DNA of 64,000 bases from Levilactobacillus spicheri DSM 15429 (GTDB lineage: Bacteria > Bacillota > Bacilli > Lactobacillales > Lactobacillaceae). The stretch's first letter is position 1, and each line of letters starts with the position of its first letter. Below the pieces are notes generated by a model. It saw only the letters and a program-made list of their open reading frames with translations, did not search any database and was not told the DNA's origin. The stretch lies in NCBI RefSeq assembly GCF_001435095.1, contig NZ_AZFC01000003.1:62001-126000 (forward strand). Reading direction: 5' to 3'. Position numbers and translations under genes: made by a program. This document shows positions 36,504 through 45,128 of the stretch, one piece after another.

Positions 36504-36545
36504 ACGGTTCCGGGTGTCCCCGGGGCCGTTTTTTTAGTGACTTGA
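36504..36545 (+). terminator. Terminator of the yitT-like gene
   Basis: ACGGTTCCGGG pairs with CCCGGGGCCGT (two G-T pairs), loop TGTC, seven T. Confidence 0.88.
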
Positions 36546-36569
36546 CCAACCAATCGGTCTAGAACGGTC

Positions 36570-36608
36570 AAAAAGCAATGCCGAATCAAATTAGGCGTTG
36601 CTTTTTTT
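36570..36608 (+). terminator. Second terminator hairpin
   Basis: AAAAAGCAA-T-GCC pairs with GGC-G-TTGCTTTTT around GAATCAAATTA, with seven T in all. Only 24 bases separate it from the terminator before it, too little for a gene, so it may be a back-up terminator. Confidence 0.8.
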
Positions 36609-36666
36609 GATGGAATGTTTTAGAATCTAACTACATTGTATAAATAGATAAAAAGGGGCAATTATT

Positions 36667-36864
36667 ATGAATAAAAATTGGAATGAAACCGTTACGGGAA
36701 TTGACTCGGAGTCCATGTTAGACGCCTTACAGTACCGGATGATGGGGGCGACCCCACAGGACAAGGCAACCGATCGGATCGTTGCCCAGGCTAAGGATAC
36801 GGGGATGCTGGACTATGAAAACCGGGAACTCTACGGTCAATGGTTCAACAAAATGATGTACTAA
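36667..36864 (+). CDS. Small hypothetical protein, 65 residues
   Basis: Short soluble protein with a mixed charge profile and a Met-rich start and end (MLDALQYRMMG, WFNKMMY). Strong initiation signal AAAAGGGGCAATTATTATG and a TATAAA box at 36639-36644 support expression. No family recognised. It is flanked by terminators on both sides, so it is an independent unit. Confidence 0.7.
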   Translation: MNKNWNETVTGIDSESMLDALQYRMMGATPQDKATDRIVAQAKDTGMLDYENRELYGQWFNKMMY

Positions 36865-36929
36865 TCACGAAAACCCTTTCACGGATTCACTTGTATATTT
36901 TATGAATATTATGCATAAAGCAATGTGAC

Positions 36930-36947
36930 AACTTGGCGACAAGTTTT
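36930..36947 (+). terminator. Weak terminator after the 65-residue gene
   Basis: AACTTG/CAAGTT stem capped by a GCGA (GNRA-type) tetraloop, followed by TTTAAA. Confidence 0.5.
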
Positions 36948-37027
36948 TAAAGATTCCGTCACTACTCCGGTGGGATTCTTGTGGTGGGGCTGCCAAACTG
37001 GTACCCTAAAGTTGTCCAGAAGACATT

Positions 37028-37060
37028 AGGCCATCCTCACTAACCAGGGATGGCCTTTTT
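37028..37060 (+). terminator. Terminator hairpin in the 36.9-37.2 kb gap
   Basis: AGGCCATCC pairs with GG(G)ATGGCCT, then five T. Between 36948 and this hairpin there is no open gene; a short non-coding transcript ending here is possible but no convincing promoter is seen. Confidence 0.8.
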
Positions 37061-37061
37061 G

Positions 37062-37106
37062 AGTGGGAGCACCGGGTGAAAAGACCGGTGCGTCCCGCTT
37101 TTTACG
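37062..37106 (+). terminator. Second terminator hairpin before the teichoic acid genes
   Basis: GTGGGA-GCACCGG pairs with CCGGTGC-TCCCGC (one mismatch between the two blocks), followed by five T. Confidence 0.7.
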
Positions 37107-37155
37107 TGCGGAATGTTAAAGCTTCCTAAAAAGGACTAGGTTCCCGGGGCAGATG

Positions 37156-37164
37156 TGGTATAAT
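37156..37164 (+). promoter_or_regulatory. Promoter of the wall teichoic acid genes
   Basis: TGGTATAAT with TATAAT at 37159-37164, an extended -10, 41 bases upstream of the first gene. Confidence 0.65.
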
Positions 37165-37204
37165 TTCCAATGTTATGGGCCGCAAAAACTAGGATATATT
37201 GGTG

Positions 37205-38377
37205 ATGAACGTGAAAGAATTTTACTTGTGGTTAGTGCGGGTGATGTCTCATTTGACGGGGGCCCAACGGCGACGTAACGTGGTTTACCTGATGAGCTTT
37301 GGGGACAATCTGCCCCTGATCCGCTCACTTGACCAGGCATTACCGGAGGGCCGGGAGCTGCTGGTCTTTTACCGTCCCACGCAGGCCGCGGCCGCCCGGC
37401 GCCTCGCCGCGGCGGGTATCACGGTCCGACCGTTTCGAGACGGGCTGAAGTTCGTGGTGACGGGAATTCCCGTCATCATGCGGGCTCGGGTGGTGTTTTG
37501 CGACAACTACTACGCGTTTCTCGGGGGCCTGTACCACCCGAAGAACCTGACAATCGTGCAACTCTGGCACGCAGCCGGGGCCATTAAGCGGTTCGGCTGG
37601 GAGGACCCCACGACACAGGACCGTTCGGCGAGTGATCAACGGCGGTTCCAGGCGGTGTACGATCACTTCGACGAGTACGTGGTCGGCGCACCGGCGATGG
37701 GGGCGGTCTTTCACCGCAGTTACCGGGTCCCCACGACGCGGATGCAGCTGCTGGGGTATCCCCGGTCCGACCGGTTACGCGATGATCAGTGGATCGAGCG
37801 GACCCGGCAACGGGTCTACCAGGTGGCACCGGAATTGTCCGGGCACCGGGTCATTCTCTACGCGCCCACTTACCGGGAGGGGGTCACGTTTACGCCGCCG
37901 GCCGGGCTGGCGGCGGCCTTAACGGCTGACCCGACGGCCCGGGTGGTCGTGAAGCTTCACCCGGTCTTGGCGGCGGCCGCCACGGACCTGCAACGGCAAT
38001 TGGGCCGGCAGGTCGTCGTGGCGGAGACGCTGAGTACCGGGGAGCTGCTGACGGTGGCCGAGACGCTGGTGACGGACTACTCCTCGGTGGCGTTTGACTA
38101 CAGCCTCTTGCCCAACGCACACAGCCTATTGTTTTACCTGTTTGATTTACCCAGTTACACGCACAACCCCGGGGTTCAAGCGGACCTCTTGGATTGGTTA
38201 CCCAGTCCGGCCTTGCGGAATAGCCAAGAGCTGGCGGCGGCCATCGTGGCCGACCGGAAGACGGATCTGACCCAGTTCAATCATCGGTGGAACGCGGCCA
38301 ATGACGGCCAAGCCACCGACCGGGTCGTTGAACGTTACGTGGGCTTAGTGGCCCCGACGCGTTCGGCGGACGATTAA
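37205..38377 (+). CDS. CDP-glycerol glycerophosphotransferase family protein (TagB/TagF type)
   Basis: 390 residues. Family features are the membrane-association N-terminus, the histidine motif LWHAAGAIKRFG (about 121-132), YAPTYREG (about 219-226), KLHP (about 255-258) and TDYSSVAFDY (about 295-304), which binds the glycerol phosphate donor. These enzymes add glycerol phosphate to prenyl-linked teichoic acid precursors in the cytoplasm. Length fits a TagB-like primase rather than a full-length TagF polymerase, but the substrate is not certain. ATG 37205 is the best start; TTG 37199 and GTG 37202 are in frame. First of three linked genes. Confidence 0.85.
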   Translation: MNVKEFYLWLVRVMSHLTGAQRRRNVVYLMSFGDNLPLIRSLDQALPEGRELLVFYRPTQAAAARRLAAAGITVRPFRDGLKFVVTGIPVIMRARVVFCDNYYAFLGGLYHPKNLTIVQLWHAAGAIKRFGWEDPTTQDRSASDQRRFQAVYDHFDEYVVGAPAMGAVFHRSYRVPTTRMQLLGYPRSDRLRDDQWIERTRQRVYQVAPELSGHRVILYAPTYREGVTFTPPAGLAAALTADPTARVVVKLHPVLAAAATDLQRQLGRQVVVAETLSTGELLTVAETLVTDYSSVAFDYSLLPNAHSLLFYLFDLPSYTHNPGVQADLLDWLPSPALRNSQELAAAIVADRKTDLTQFNHRWNAANDGQATDRVVERYVGLVAPTRSADD

Positions 38378-38398
38378 AAATTAAAGGAGTGCAGTGCC

Positions 38399-39208
38399 TT
38401 GAAAGAGGTCATGGCCTTATTTAAAGAACAGATCTCGAGTTTGGGGATTATCTTTCGGATTTCCCGTTACGAGGATCAAGCAAGTTACCAGAGCCATTAT
38501 TTAGGTTTGATGTGGGAGTACCTGTATCCCTTGATTCAAATCGGAATCTACTGGTTAGTTTTCGGTGTTGGCTTAAAACATGGTCAACCGTTAAACGGGG
38601 TCAGTTATCTGCCCTGGATGGTGATCGGGATTTCACCGTGGTTCTTCATGAACCGGGCGACCCTGGACGCCTCGAAGAGTATCTACCAGCGGGTCAACAT
38701 GGTGGCCAAGATGAAGTTCCCGGTCTCCGCGTTGCCAACAATCAAGGTCGTTAGCAACCTGAGTTCCTTCTGGACCATGATGGTCTTTTCCATCTTTATC
38801 GGCCTGTTGAACGGTGTTTACCCGAAGGTCGCGTGGTTCCAGTGGTTGTACTACTTCTTCGCCATGATCATGTTGATGGTGGCCCTAGGGGTCTTCAATT
38901 CCTGTATCAGTGTGCTGGTCCGCGACTACCACATCTTGCTCCAATCCGTGATGCGGATGCTGTTCTACGTGTCCGGCGTGCTGTTTAACTTCGTGACCAC
39001 GTCGTTCCCGGCACCGTTCGTTCATTTACTAGAACTGAACCCGTACTATTACATTGTCAACGGGTTCCGGGAGTCCTTCTTGGGGACCGGCTGGTTCTGG
39101 CAACACCCACTCTTGACGTTAGAGTTCTGGGCCTTCGTGTTCTTCGTACTCCTCTTGGGGTCACACCTGCACTACAAGTTCCGGTCACGCTTCGTCGACT
39201 TAATCTAG
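38399..39208 (+). CDS. tagG: Teichoic acid ABC transporter permease, TagG-like
   Basis: 269 residues of the ABC-2 polysaccharide/teichoic acid export permease family, with six transmembrane helices (about 35-55, 66-88, 112-138, 146-170, 178-200, 235-255). Family pointers are the N-terminal amphipathic segment before helix 1, the VNMVAKMKFPVSALP loop (about 99-113) and LNPYYYIVNGFRESF (about 217-231). It starts at TTG 38399, with AAAGGAG 9 bases upstream. The matching ATPase (TagH) is not in this window. Confidence 0.85.
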   Translation: MKEVMALFKEQISSLGIIFRISRYEDQASYQSHYLGLMWEYLYPLIQIGIYWLVFGVGLKHGQPLNGVSYLPWMVIGISPWFFMNRATLDASKSIYQRVNMVAKMKFPVSALPTIKVVSNLSSFWTMMVFSIFIGLLNGVYPKVAWFQWLYYFFAMIMLMVALGVFNSCISVLVRDYHILLQSVMRMLFYVSGVLFNFVTTSFPAPFVHLLELNPYYYIVNGFRESFLGTGWFWQHPLLTLEFWAFVFFVLLLGSHLHYKFRSRFVDLI

Positions 39209-39228
39209 TTAGAAAGGGGCAACCACGC

Positions 39229-40458
39229 ATGGCTAACGGGTTACACAGCGTTATCCAATCATTGAAGCTAGTTGCTCGCTATGGGCTCATCGTGCTGAAC
39301 GATGGGCTTATTTGTTTACCGACAAAAAAGCGATTAGTGATGTTTGAAAGTTTTAACGGCAAGGATGTCAATGACAATCCGGCCGCCATTTACCGGGCAC
39401 TGGTCCACGCGGAGCCACGGTACGCGCAAACGGCGTACTTCAGTGTCAAGCCCCGCGAATACGCGGCGTTACACGCCAAGTACCCGGAGATTCGCCTGAT
39501 CAAGCGCTTCACGCCCAAATGGGTCTACCTGATGGCCAGAGCGGAGTACTGGGTCTTAAATTCCCGCTTGCCAAATTGGTGGCACGCCAACCGGCGCACC
39601 ACCACGATTCAGACCTGGCACGGCACGCCCCTGAAGAAGCTGGGGACCGACATTCAAAACGTGGCGATTCCGGGGCGCACCACGGCCCAGTACCACGCCG
39701 ACTTTGTGACGGCGGCCAACCGGTGGGACTACCTGATTGCCCCTAACCAGTACTCACAAGACATCTTCAAGCGGGCGTTTGGCTACCGGGGGACCTTCCT
39801 ATCGATCGGCTATCCGCGCAATGACGTGCTCTACACGGCCGATACAGCCCCTCAGATTCAAGCCCTGCGGCACCGCCTGCTCCCTCAGGCCCAGGGGCCC
39901 ATCGTGACCTACGCGCCGACTTGGCGGGACGATACCGCGATTCAGCAGGGGGTCTACCGCTTCGACCTGCCGTTTGACCTAGGGGAATTCTTCCGGCACG
40001 TGCCGAGCGGGACTCACCTGATCATCCGGCCCCACTACCTGGTCAAGGACGCGGTCGATATTCGGGGCTACGAGGACCGGGTCAGTGTCCTGGCGGAGGC
40101 CGACATCGCGGAGCTTTACCTAATCTCGGACCTCTTGATCACGGACTACTCCTCGGTCATGTTTGACTACGCCAACCTCAAGCGGCCCCAATTGTTCTTT
40201 GCGTACGATCTGGCCCACTATCGCGACCAGCTGCGCGGCTTTTACTTTGACTATACGGCGGAGAGTCTGCCCGGACCGCTGGTGACCACGGCACCGGCCT
40301 TTTATCGGCAACTGGATCGCTGGACGACCGACCACGGGTTCGCGGACCACGCGCAGCAACAGGCCGCCTTTTACCAGCGCTTCTGCGCGTGGGAGACGGG
40401 AACGGCCAGTCAGCAGGTAGCGCAGTTGATCATCACGGGAAAGGAAGCAGGAAAATGA
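39229..40458 (+). CDS. CDP-glycerol glycerophosphotransferase family protein
   Basis: 409 residues, second glycerophosphotransferase of the cluster. Motifs: [13 protein letters not shown] (about 126-138), YAPTWRDD (about 226-233), IRPHY (about 265-269) and [16 protein letters not shown] (about 304-319). The HGT-P-K-LG version of the first motif is typical of TagF/TarL polymerases, so it may extend the chain that the first enzyme begins; this is inference. ATG with AGAAAGGGGC. Its last 4 bases overlap the nfo start. Confidence 0.86.
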   Translation: MANGLHSVIQSLKLVARYGLIVLNDGLICLPTKKRLVMFESFNGKDVNDNPAAIYRALVHAEPRYAQTAYFSVKPREYAALHAKYPEIRLIKRFTPKWVYLMARAEYWVLNSRLPNWWHANRRTTTIQTWHGTPLKKLGTDIQNVAIPGRTTAQYHADFVTAANRWDYLIAPNQYSQDIFKRAFGYRGTFLSIGYPRNDVLYTADTAPQIQALRHRLLPQAQGPIVTYAPTWRDDTAIQQGVYRFDLPFDLGEFFRHVPSGTHLIIRPHYLVKDAVDIRGYEDRVSVLAEADIAELYLISDLLITDYSSVMFDYANLKRPQLFFAYDLAHYRDQLRGFYFDYTAESLPGPLVTTAPAFYRQLDRWTTDHGFADHAQQQAAFYQRFCAWETGTASQQVAQLIITGKEAGK

Positions 40459-41393
40459 CAGCAACGGAATTCTTGATTGGCTCCCACGTCAGCATGAAGG
40501 GGCAAGCCATGTTACTGGGCTCGGCGCAGGAGGCTGCGGCGGCCAACGAGAACGTCTTCATGGTGTATACGGGAGCGCCGCAGAACACCCGGCGTAAACC
40601 GATCGCGGCGCTCAACGCACAAGCGGGTCAGGCCTACATGCGGGCCCATCAGCAGCGTGCCGTGGTGGTCCACGCGCCCTACGTAGTCAACTTGGGGAAC
40701 ACGAAAAAACCGGAAAACTTCGCCTTTGCCGTGCAGTTTTTGACGGAAGAGGTGCACCGGGCCGCGGCCATCGGGGCCCAGCAAATCGTGCTGCATCCCG
40801 GGGCTCACGTGGGTGCCGGTGCACCGGCGGCCATTGCCCAGATCGCCCAGGGCCTGAATCAGATCCTGGCGGCGACGGCCGACGTTCCGGTGCAGATCGC
40901 CCTCGAGACCATGGCGGGCAAGGGCACGGAGGTCGGCCGGACCTTTGAGGAGCTGGCCAGCATTATCGACCAGGTGACGGCCAACGAACGGCTGTCCGTG
41001 TGCTTCGATACCTGTCACACCAGTGATGCCGGGTACGCCATCGCCACGGACTTTGACGGGGTCCTAGACACGTTCGACCACGTGATCGGGGTGGACCGGC
41101 TGAAGGTCATTCACCTGAACGATTCGAAGAATCCGCAGGGCAGCCACAAGGACCGCCACACGAACATTGGGTTCGGGACGTTAGGGTTCGACGTGCTGAA
41201 CGCCATCGCGCACCATCCCCAACTGACGGCGGTCCCGAAGATCATGGAAACACCCGCGGTCGGCCCCGACCGAAAACACGGGGCCAACCCCCACGGGTAC
41301 GAGGTGGCCATGCTGACCGCCCAGCAGTTCAATCCCGACCTGGAGGCGGATGCGTTGGCCGGGGCACCATTTGACGCCTTCTTGCACCGGTAA
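40455..41393 (+). CDS. nfo: Deoxyribonuclease IV (AP endonuclease)
   Basis: Zinc-dependent AP endonuclease of base excision repair. 312 residues. Metal-ligand motifs: IGSHVSMKG (about 8-16), [10 protein letters not shown] (about 114-123), [11 protein letters not shown] (about 153-163), [12 protein letters not shown] (about 189-200), [23 protein letters not shown] (about 219-241) and the METP end (about 263). The frame extends upstream into the previous gene, but ATG 40455 gives the family N-terminus and an ATGA overlap. Confidence 0.96.
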   Translation: MTATEFLIGSHVSMKGQAMLLGSAQEAAAANENVFMVYTGAPQNTRRKPIAALNAQAGQAYMRAHQQRAVVVHAPYVVNLGNTKKPENFAFAVQFLTEEVHRAAAIGAQQIVLHPGAHVGAGAPAAIAQIAQGLNQILAATADVPVQIALETMAGKGTEVGRTFEELASIIDQVTANERLSVCFDTCHTSDAGYAIATDFDGVLDTFDHVIGVDRLKVIHLNDSKNPQGSHKDRHTNIGFGTLGFDVLNAIAHHPQLTAVPKIMETPAVGPDRKHGANPHGYEVAMLTAQQFNPDLEADALAGAPFDAFLHR

Positions 41394-41431
41394 CGGCGGC
41401 AAGCGAGGCTCGTGAAAAAGCAGCATACGCC

Positions 41432-41470
41432 AAAAACGGCCACGTCAGCAGGTTGCTGGTGTGGCCGTTA
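41432..41470. terminator. Terminator between nfo and ppsR
   Basis: AACGGCCAC-G-TCAGCA pairs with TGCTGG-T-GTGGCCGTT around GGT. The T run is on the minus strand (GTTTTTGG), so it best serves the minus-strand ppsR gene. Confidence 0.8.
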
Positions 41471-41500
41471 GTGCTTTATTCAACTGGTGGAAACGCCGGA

Positions 41501-42328
41501 CTAGTCGCTTAATGGGTGGGGAATCAGGTCGTAGTCGACGCTTTCCATGATCAACGTGGCAGTTTCTTCGATGGACTTATTCGAGACGTCGATGACCAGG
41601 CAGCCGATTTTTTTGTAGATGGCCTGGGCGTAATCGAGTTCCTCGGTGATTTTGGCCGTGTCGGAGTAAGCACTGTCGGCGGGGAGCCCGTAAGAGATCA
41701 TGCGTTCCTGACGGATCTTGCGCAGAATCTCCGGCCGGTTGGTCAACCCAAAGATGCGCTTCGGGTCGACCTGCCAGAGCTCCTTGGGCAACTGCGTCTT
41801 GGGCGACAGGGGCAGGTTGGCGACGCGCAGGTTGCGGTTGGCTAGGAAGAGGGACAGCGGGGTCTTCGAGGTCCGGGAGACTCCCAGAATCACGATGTCG
41901 GCCTTCAGCAGTCCGGCTGGGTCCTTCCCGTCGTCGTAGGTCACGGCGAACTCCATGGCGGCGATGCGGTCGAAGTAGGTGTCGGTCAGGTTGTGGACCA
42001 AGCCGGGAACGCCGGCGGGTTCAAGCCCGGTAGCGGCCTGCATAACGGTCATGGCCGGCTGGATGCAATCGAAGTGCTGTAACCCGTGGGCCTGCGCGAA
42101 GTCCTGCACGTGTTGGCTGAGCTCCTGGTTGACCAGGGTGTGGAAGAGCATCGCGTGTTGTTTTTGGGCCAGATTTAAGATACTATCGAGGATCGAATGG
42201 GTCTGAATGAAGGGGAACCGTTGATAGCTGACCTTGACGCCGGGAAATTGCGATGCGGCGGTCTGGGCAACGGTCAGCGCGGTTTCTCCGGATGAGTCGG
42301 AGATAACAAAAATTGTAATTTGCGACAT
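41501..42328 (-). CDS. Pyruvate, phosphate dikinase regulatory protein (DUF299)
   Basis: Kinase/pyrophosphorylase family that controls pyruvate, phosphate dikinase (or PEP synthase) by ADP-dependent phosphorylation. 275 residues with the family start IFVISDSSGETA and the P-loop-like GVSRTSKTPLS (about 153-163). No PPDK gene is in the window, so its target is unproven. ATG 42328 has an AGAGGTGC site. Divergent from rpsU. Confidence 0.9.
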   Translation of the reverse strand: MSQITIFVISDSSGETALTVAQTAASQFPGVKVSYQRFPFIQTHSILDSILNLAQKQHAMLFHTLVNQELSQHVQDFAQAHGLQHFDCIQPAMTVMQAATGLEPAGVPGLVHNLTDTYFDRIAAMEFAVTYDDGKDPAGLLKADIVILGVSRTSKTPLSLFLANRNLRVANLPLSPKTQLPKELWQVDPKRIFGLTNRPEILRKIRQERMISYGLPADSAYSDTAKITEELDYAQAIYKKIGCLVIDVSNKSIEETATLIMESVDYDLIPHPLSD

Positions 42329-42402
42329 GGGTAAGCACCTCTGGTTTTTCTTCTAGTTTACCCCCTAGGAAAGACCGGTTCAAATTTTATTCAAAACCAT
42401 TA

Positions 42403-42431
42403 TTGACGCATTTTGTGTGTTTATGTATAAT
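42403..42431 (+). promoter_or_regulatory. Strong rpsU promoter
   Basis: TTGACG (42403-42408), 17 bases, TATAAT (42426-42431): eleven of twelve consensus bases. Confidence 0.88.
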
Positions 42432-42505
42432 GGTTAAGAACCGTCACGCTGGTAGATAAATTCTAATCAGCGTTATTACTTGTGCTCGGAGGGAGGGAAT
42501 TTCAA

Positions 42506-42694
42506 ATGGCAAAGACAGTCGTTCGTAAAAACGAGTCTTTTGACGACGCTCTTCGGCGCTTCAAACGTACGGTTTCCCGTAGCGGTACTTTACAAGAATA
42601 CCGTAAACGTGAATTTTACGAAAAACCAAGTGTGAAGAAAAAGTTAAAATCCGAAGCTGCGCGGAAGCGTAAAGCTAAGAAGCGTCGCTTTTAA
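42506..42694 (+). CDS. rpsU: 30S ribosomal protein S21
   Basis: 62-residue basic protein of the small subunit, near the platform and the anti-Shine-Dalgarno region. The sequence [19 protein letters not shown] and the Lys/Arg-rich end (KRKAKKRRF) are typical. ATG 42506 follows GGAGGGAGGG; the frame is open further upstream without a site. A+T-richer codon use than neighbours fits a highly expressed ribosomal gene. Confidence 0.98.
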   Translation: MAKTVVRKNESFDDALRRFKRTVSRSGTLQEYRKREFYEKPSVKKKLKSEAARKRKAKKRRF

Positions 42695-42700
42695 TTAAAA

Positions 42701-42745
42701 AGTTCTTGAAACCTGATCTGCGGATCAAGCTTCAAGAGCTTTTTT
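42701..42745 (+). terminator. rpsU terminator
   Basis: AGTTCTTGAA pairs with TTCAAGAGCT, with an inner GATC-TGCG-GATC hairpin, followed by six T. Confidence 0.9.
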
Positions 42746-42768
42746 CGTGCCAGTTGAAATTTTCTCTA

Positions 42769-42814
42769 AAAAAAGATCGACAATTCGTGATGGGAAATTG
42801 CCGGTCTTTTTAAC
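42769..42814 (-). terminator. Terminator of the oxidoreductase gene
   Basis: On the minus strand AAAAAGACCGGCAATT pairs with AATTGTCGATCTTTTT (two mismatches), ending in seven T. It also has a T run on the plus strand, so it may act in both directions. Confidence 0.75.
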
Positions 42815-42879
42815 GTTTAAGTGATTGTGACCCGGTACCGCAAGGTGATTTTTGCTAGGGGCCTGCCGCGGACAGTAAG

Positions 42880-43896
42880 TTATCTTTCAATAACGGCCTT
42901 GCCCATCATGCGGTGGCTCGCGACCAGCTGCAAGGCGGCACGGAGGTTCTCGGCGGTGAAGGGCGTCAGCGTCTTGGTCAGCGTCGACTTGAGGACGCCC
43001 GCATCCAGCAATTGGCTGATCTCGTCGAGGGCGTGGTGTTGACTGACCATGTCCGCGGTCTGGAACCAGGCCTTACTGAACATCCATTCCCAGGCGAAGG
43101 TCGCGCGCTTCTGCTTGAGGGCCCGCAGGTCGATGGGCACCTCACTGCCCGTAATGGAGACGATCTTGCCGCTCGGCTTGATCAGGTCGACGATTTCAGC
43201 CCAATGTTGGTTCAGGTTGCTGAGTTCCAGCACGTAATCGACGTACTGGTGACCCAGGGCCCGAACTTGGGGGACCAAGTCCTGACGGTGATTGACCGTG
43301 ACGTCGGCGCCGTGGGCCTTGGTCCACGCGATGGTTTCTGGACGTGAGGCGGTGGCGATGACTTTCAGGCCGGCCCAGTGGGCGAGCTGGGTCGCCACGG
43401 ACCCGACGCCCCCCGCGCCGTTGATCACGAGGAGCGTTTGTCCCTGGTTGTCGGCGTGCGGGTCGATGCCCAGTTGTTCGAAAAGGGCTTCCCAGGCGGT
43501 CAGTGCCGTTAAGGGCATAGCCGCACTTTCGGCCGTGGATAACGTCTGTGGGGCGTGGCCGACGATCCGCTCGTCGACCAATTGAAAGTCGGTGTCGCTC
43601 CCGGAACGGCTGAAATCACCGGCGTAGAAGACCCGGTCACCGGGGTGAAACAGGGTCACCGCGTCTCCCACGGCACTGACGGTCCCGACGGCGTCCCAGC
43701 CGAGAATGGCGGGGTGGTCGTCGTCCGGCGCGTCGCGTTTGAAGCCGACTAGGTCGACGGGATTCACGGCCGTGGCCGCCACTGCGACTAACAGGTCGTG
43801 ACCCGTGGGCGTCGGTTGGGCGAGATCGAATTGAACAAGACTCTGGGGGTCATCTAAGGGTAGATGACGGGTATAACCAATCGCATGCATCATCAT
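42880..43896 (-). CDS. NADPH-dependent medium-chain oxidoreductase (quinone reductase-like)
   Basis: 338 residues of the zinc-binding-type alcohol dehydrogenase superfamily. It has the GroES-like N-terminus (about 1-125, GWDAVGTVSAVGDAVTLFHPGDRV) and a Rossmann domain with GAGGVGSVATQLAHWAGL (about 160-177). The four-cysteine structural zinc site and catalytic zinc ligands are absent, as in ZADH/YhdH-like quinone oxidoreductases. Substrate unknown. AAAGGAAC precedes the triple ATG at its start. Confidence 0.88.
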   Translation of the reverse strand: MMMHAIGYTRHLPLDDPQSLVQFDLAQPTPTGHDLLVAVAATAVNPVDLVGFKRDAPDDDHPAILGWDAVGTVSAVGDAVTLFHPGDRVFYAGDFSRSGSDTDFQLVDERIVGHAPQTLSTAESAAMPLTALTAWEALFEQLGIDPHADNQGQTLLVINGAGGVGSVATQLAHWAGLKVIATASRPETIAWTKAHGADVTVNHRQDLVPQVRALGHQYVDYVLELSNLNQHWAEIVDLIKPSGKIVSITGSEVPIDLRALKQKRATFAWEWMFSKAWFQTADMVSQHHALDEISQLLDAGVLKSTLTKTLTPFTAENLRAALQLVASHRMMGKAVIER

Positions 43897-44010
43897 GAAT
43901 TAGTTCCTTTCTTTTTGTAAGCTCACAGCAAGCGTACCGATTTTTCGGAAAAACCGCAAGTCAAACGTCTCTAAACCTGACGCCCCGGCCAATAAGTAGT
44001 AAAATAAATT

Positions 44011-44018
44011 GGTATACT
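44011..44018 (+). promoter_or_regulatory. yqeY promoter -10
   Basis: TTGGTATACT with TATACT at 44013-44018, extended by TGG, 20 bases before the start codon. Confidence 0.5.
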
Positions 44019-44037
44019 AATTTAGGAGGAACCCCCA

Positions 44038-44484
44038 ATGAGTTTAGAAACCCAATTAACAGAAGATTTAAAGACGGCGATGAAGGCCCACGACAAGCTG
44101 ACCTTGAACGTGGTTCGGATGATGAAGGCCGCTTTGACCAACGAAAAGATCAAGCAAGGCCACGACTTAACGGCCGACGAAGAACTGACGGTGGTTTCCC
44201 GCGAATTAAAGCAACGGAAGGAATCCCTGGAAGAGTTCCAGAAGGGGAACCGGGAGGACCTGGTTGCCGGCGTCAAGGCCGAGATCAAGATCGTGGAGAA
44301 GTATGCGCCGAAGCAATTGAGTGCCGACGAGATCACGCAGATCGTGACCGACAGCATCGCAAAGGTCGGCGCGACCGGCATGGGCGACTTCGGCAAGGTC
44401 ATGGGTGCCGTGATGCCCCAAGTCAAGGGCAAGGCTGACGGTAACCTGGTCAACCAGACCGTTAAGGCACAACTCAACAAATAA
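44038..44484 (+). CDS. yqeY: GatB/YqeY domain protein
   Basis: 148-residue stand-alone version of the tRNA-binding YqeY domain found at the C-terminus of GatB. All helical, with the family pattern LKTAMKAHDKLTLNVVRMMKAAL near the N-terminus and VMGAVMPQVKGKADGNLVN near the end. A role in tRNA metabolism is assumed from the domain only. TTTAGGAGGAAC gives strong initiation. In many lactobacilli the gene is near rpsU and phoH, as here. Confidence 0.93.
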   Translation: MSLETQLTEDLKTAMKAHDKLTLNVVRMMKAALTNEKIKQGHDLTADEELTVVSRELKQRKESLEEFQKGNREDLVAGVKAEIKIVEKYAPKQLSADEITQIVTDSIAKVGATGMGDFGKVMGAVMPQVKGKADGNLVNQTVKAQLNK

Positions 44485-44489
44485 ATCGT

Positions 44490-44526
44490 AAAGCCACTGC
44501 CGGGCCCGTTGTCCGGGGTGGCTTTT
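44490..44526 (+). terminator. Terminator after yqeY
   Basis: AAAGCCAC...CCGG pairs with CCGG...GTGGCTTT, followed by a short T run (TTTTCTGG). Confidence 0.75.
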
Positions 44527-44545
44527 CTGGTGAGGAGGGTGACGA

Positions 44546-45025
44546 ATGGCATTACAGTACGAACGTTTTCAGACGGTCAGCCCGGCGATTCGGGACTTAC
44601 TCTTGCAGGCCGACCCCGAGTGGGACCAGGTGATGACCTATTTACCCCAAAGTACCGGGTTGACCCTATTTTGGCAGCGAGAACTGGTCGGCGTGTTGGT
44701 CCTCACGGTGCGGCCCCACCGCGTCTTAGAAATCACCAATCTGTCTGTTATACCCGCGAAGCAACGGCGCGGGATCGGCCAAGCCGCCATCCGGTTTGCC
44801 CAACAATGGGGCAGTGAACACGGGCAAACCACGTTACGCGTGGCGACCGGCAGTACCAGCCTGGGGCAACTCTACCTGTACCAAAAGTGCGGTCTGCGGA
44901 TTGTGGCCGTCGAACCGGATTACTTTACCCACCATTATTCACTGCCCATCTGGGAGAACGGGTTACGCCTCCGCGACCGGCTCATTTTAACGCAAGCGTT
45001 GTCCCCGGAGAATCAGGGCAGCTAA
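44546..45025 (+). CDS. GNAT family N-acetyltransferase
   Basis: 159 residues. The acetyl-CoA-binding motif A is visible as LSVIPAKQRRGIGQAAI (about 66-82, the RRGIG loop), followed by TTLRVATG and the LYLYQKCGLRIVAVEPDYF segment near 108-126, typical of amino-group acetyltransferases. Substrate unknown. GAGGAGGGTGACG supports the ATG. Confidence 0.88.
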   Translation: MALQYERFQTVSPAIRDLLLQADPEWDQVMTYLPQSTGLTLFWQRELVGVLVLTVRPHRVLEITNLSVIPAKQRRGIGQAAIRFAQQWGSEHGQTTLRVATGSTSLGQLYLYQKCGLRIVAVEPDYFTHHYSLPIWENGLRLRDRLILTQALSPENQGS

Positions 45026-45053
45026 CTCCCGGTGGATTTTAACGGTCAATCCT

Positions 45054-45081
45054 TTTACAATCCCCGGTGGTATGCTAAAAT
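45054..45081 (+). promoter_or_regulatory. phoH operon promoter
   Basis: TTTACA (45054-45059), 16 bases, TAAAAT (45076-45081) with a TGC extension. It would drive phoH-ybeY-dgkA-era. Confidence 0.65.
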
Positions 45082-45128
45082 TCAAGTATCAGTATCCTTA
45101 AATTTTTAAGATAAAGGAGCAAACGTCT

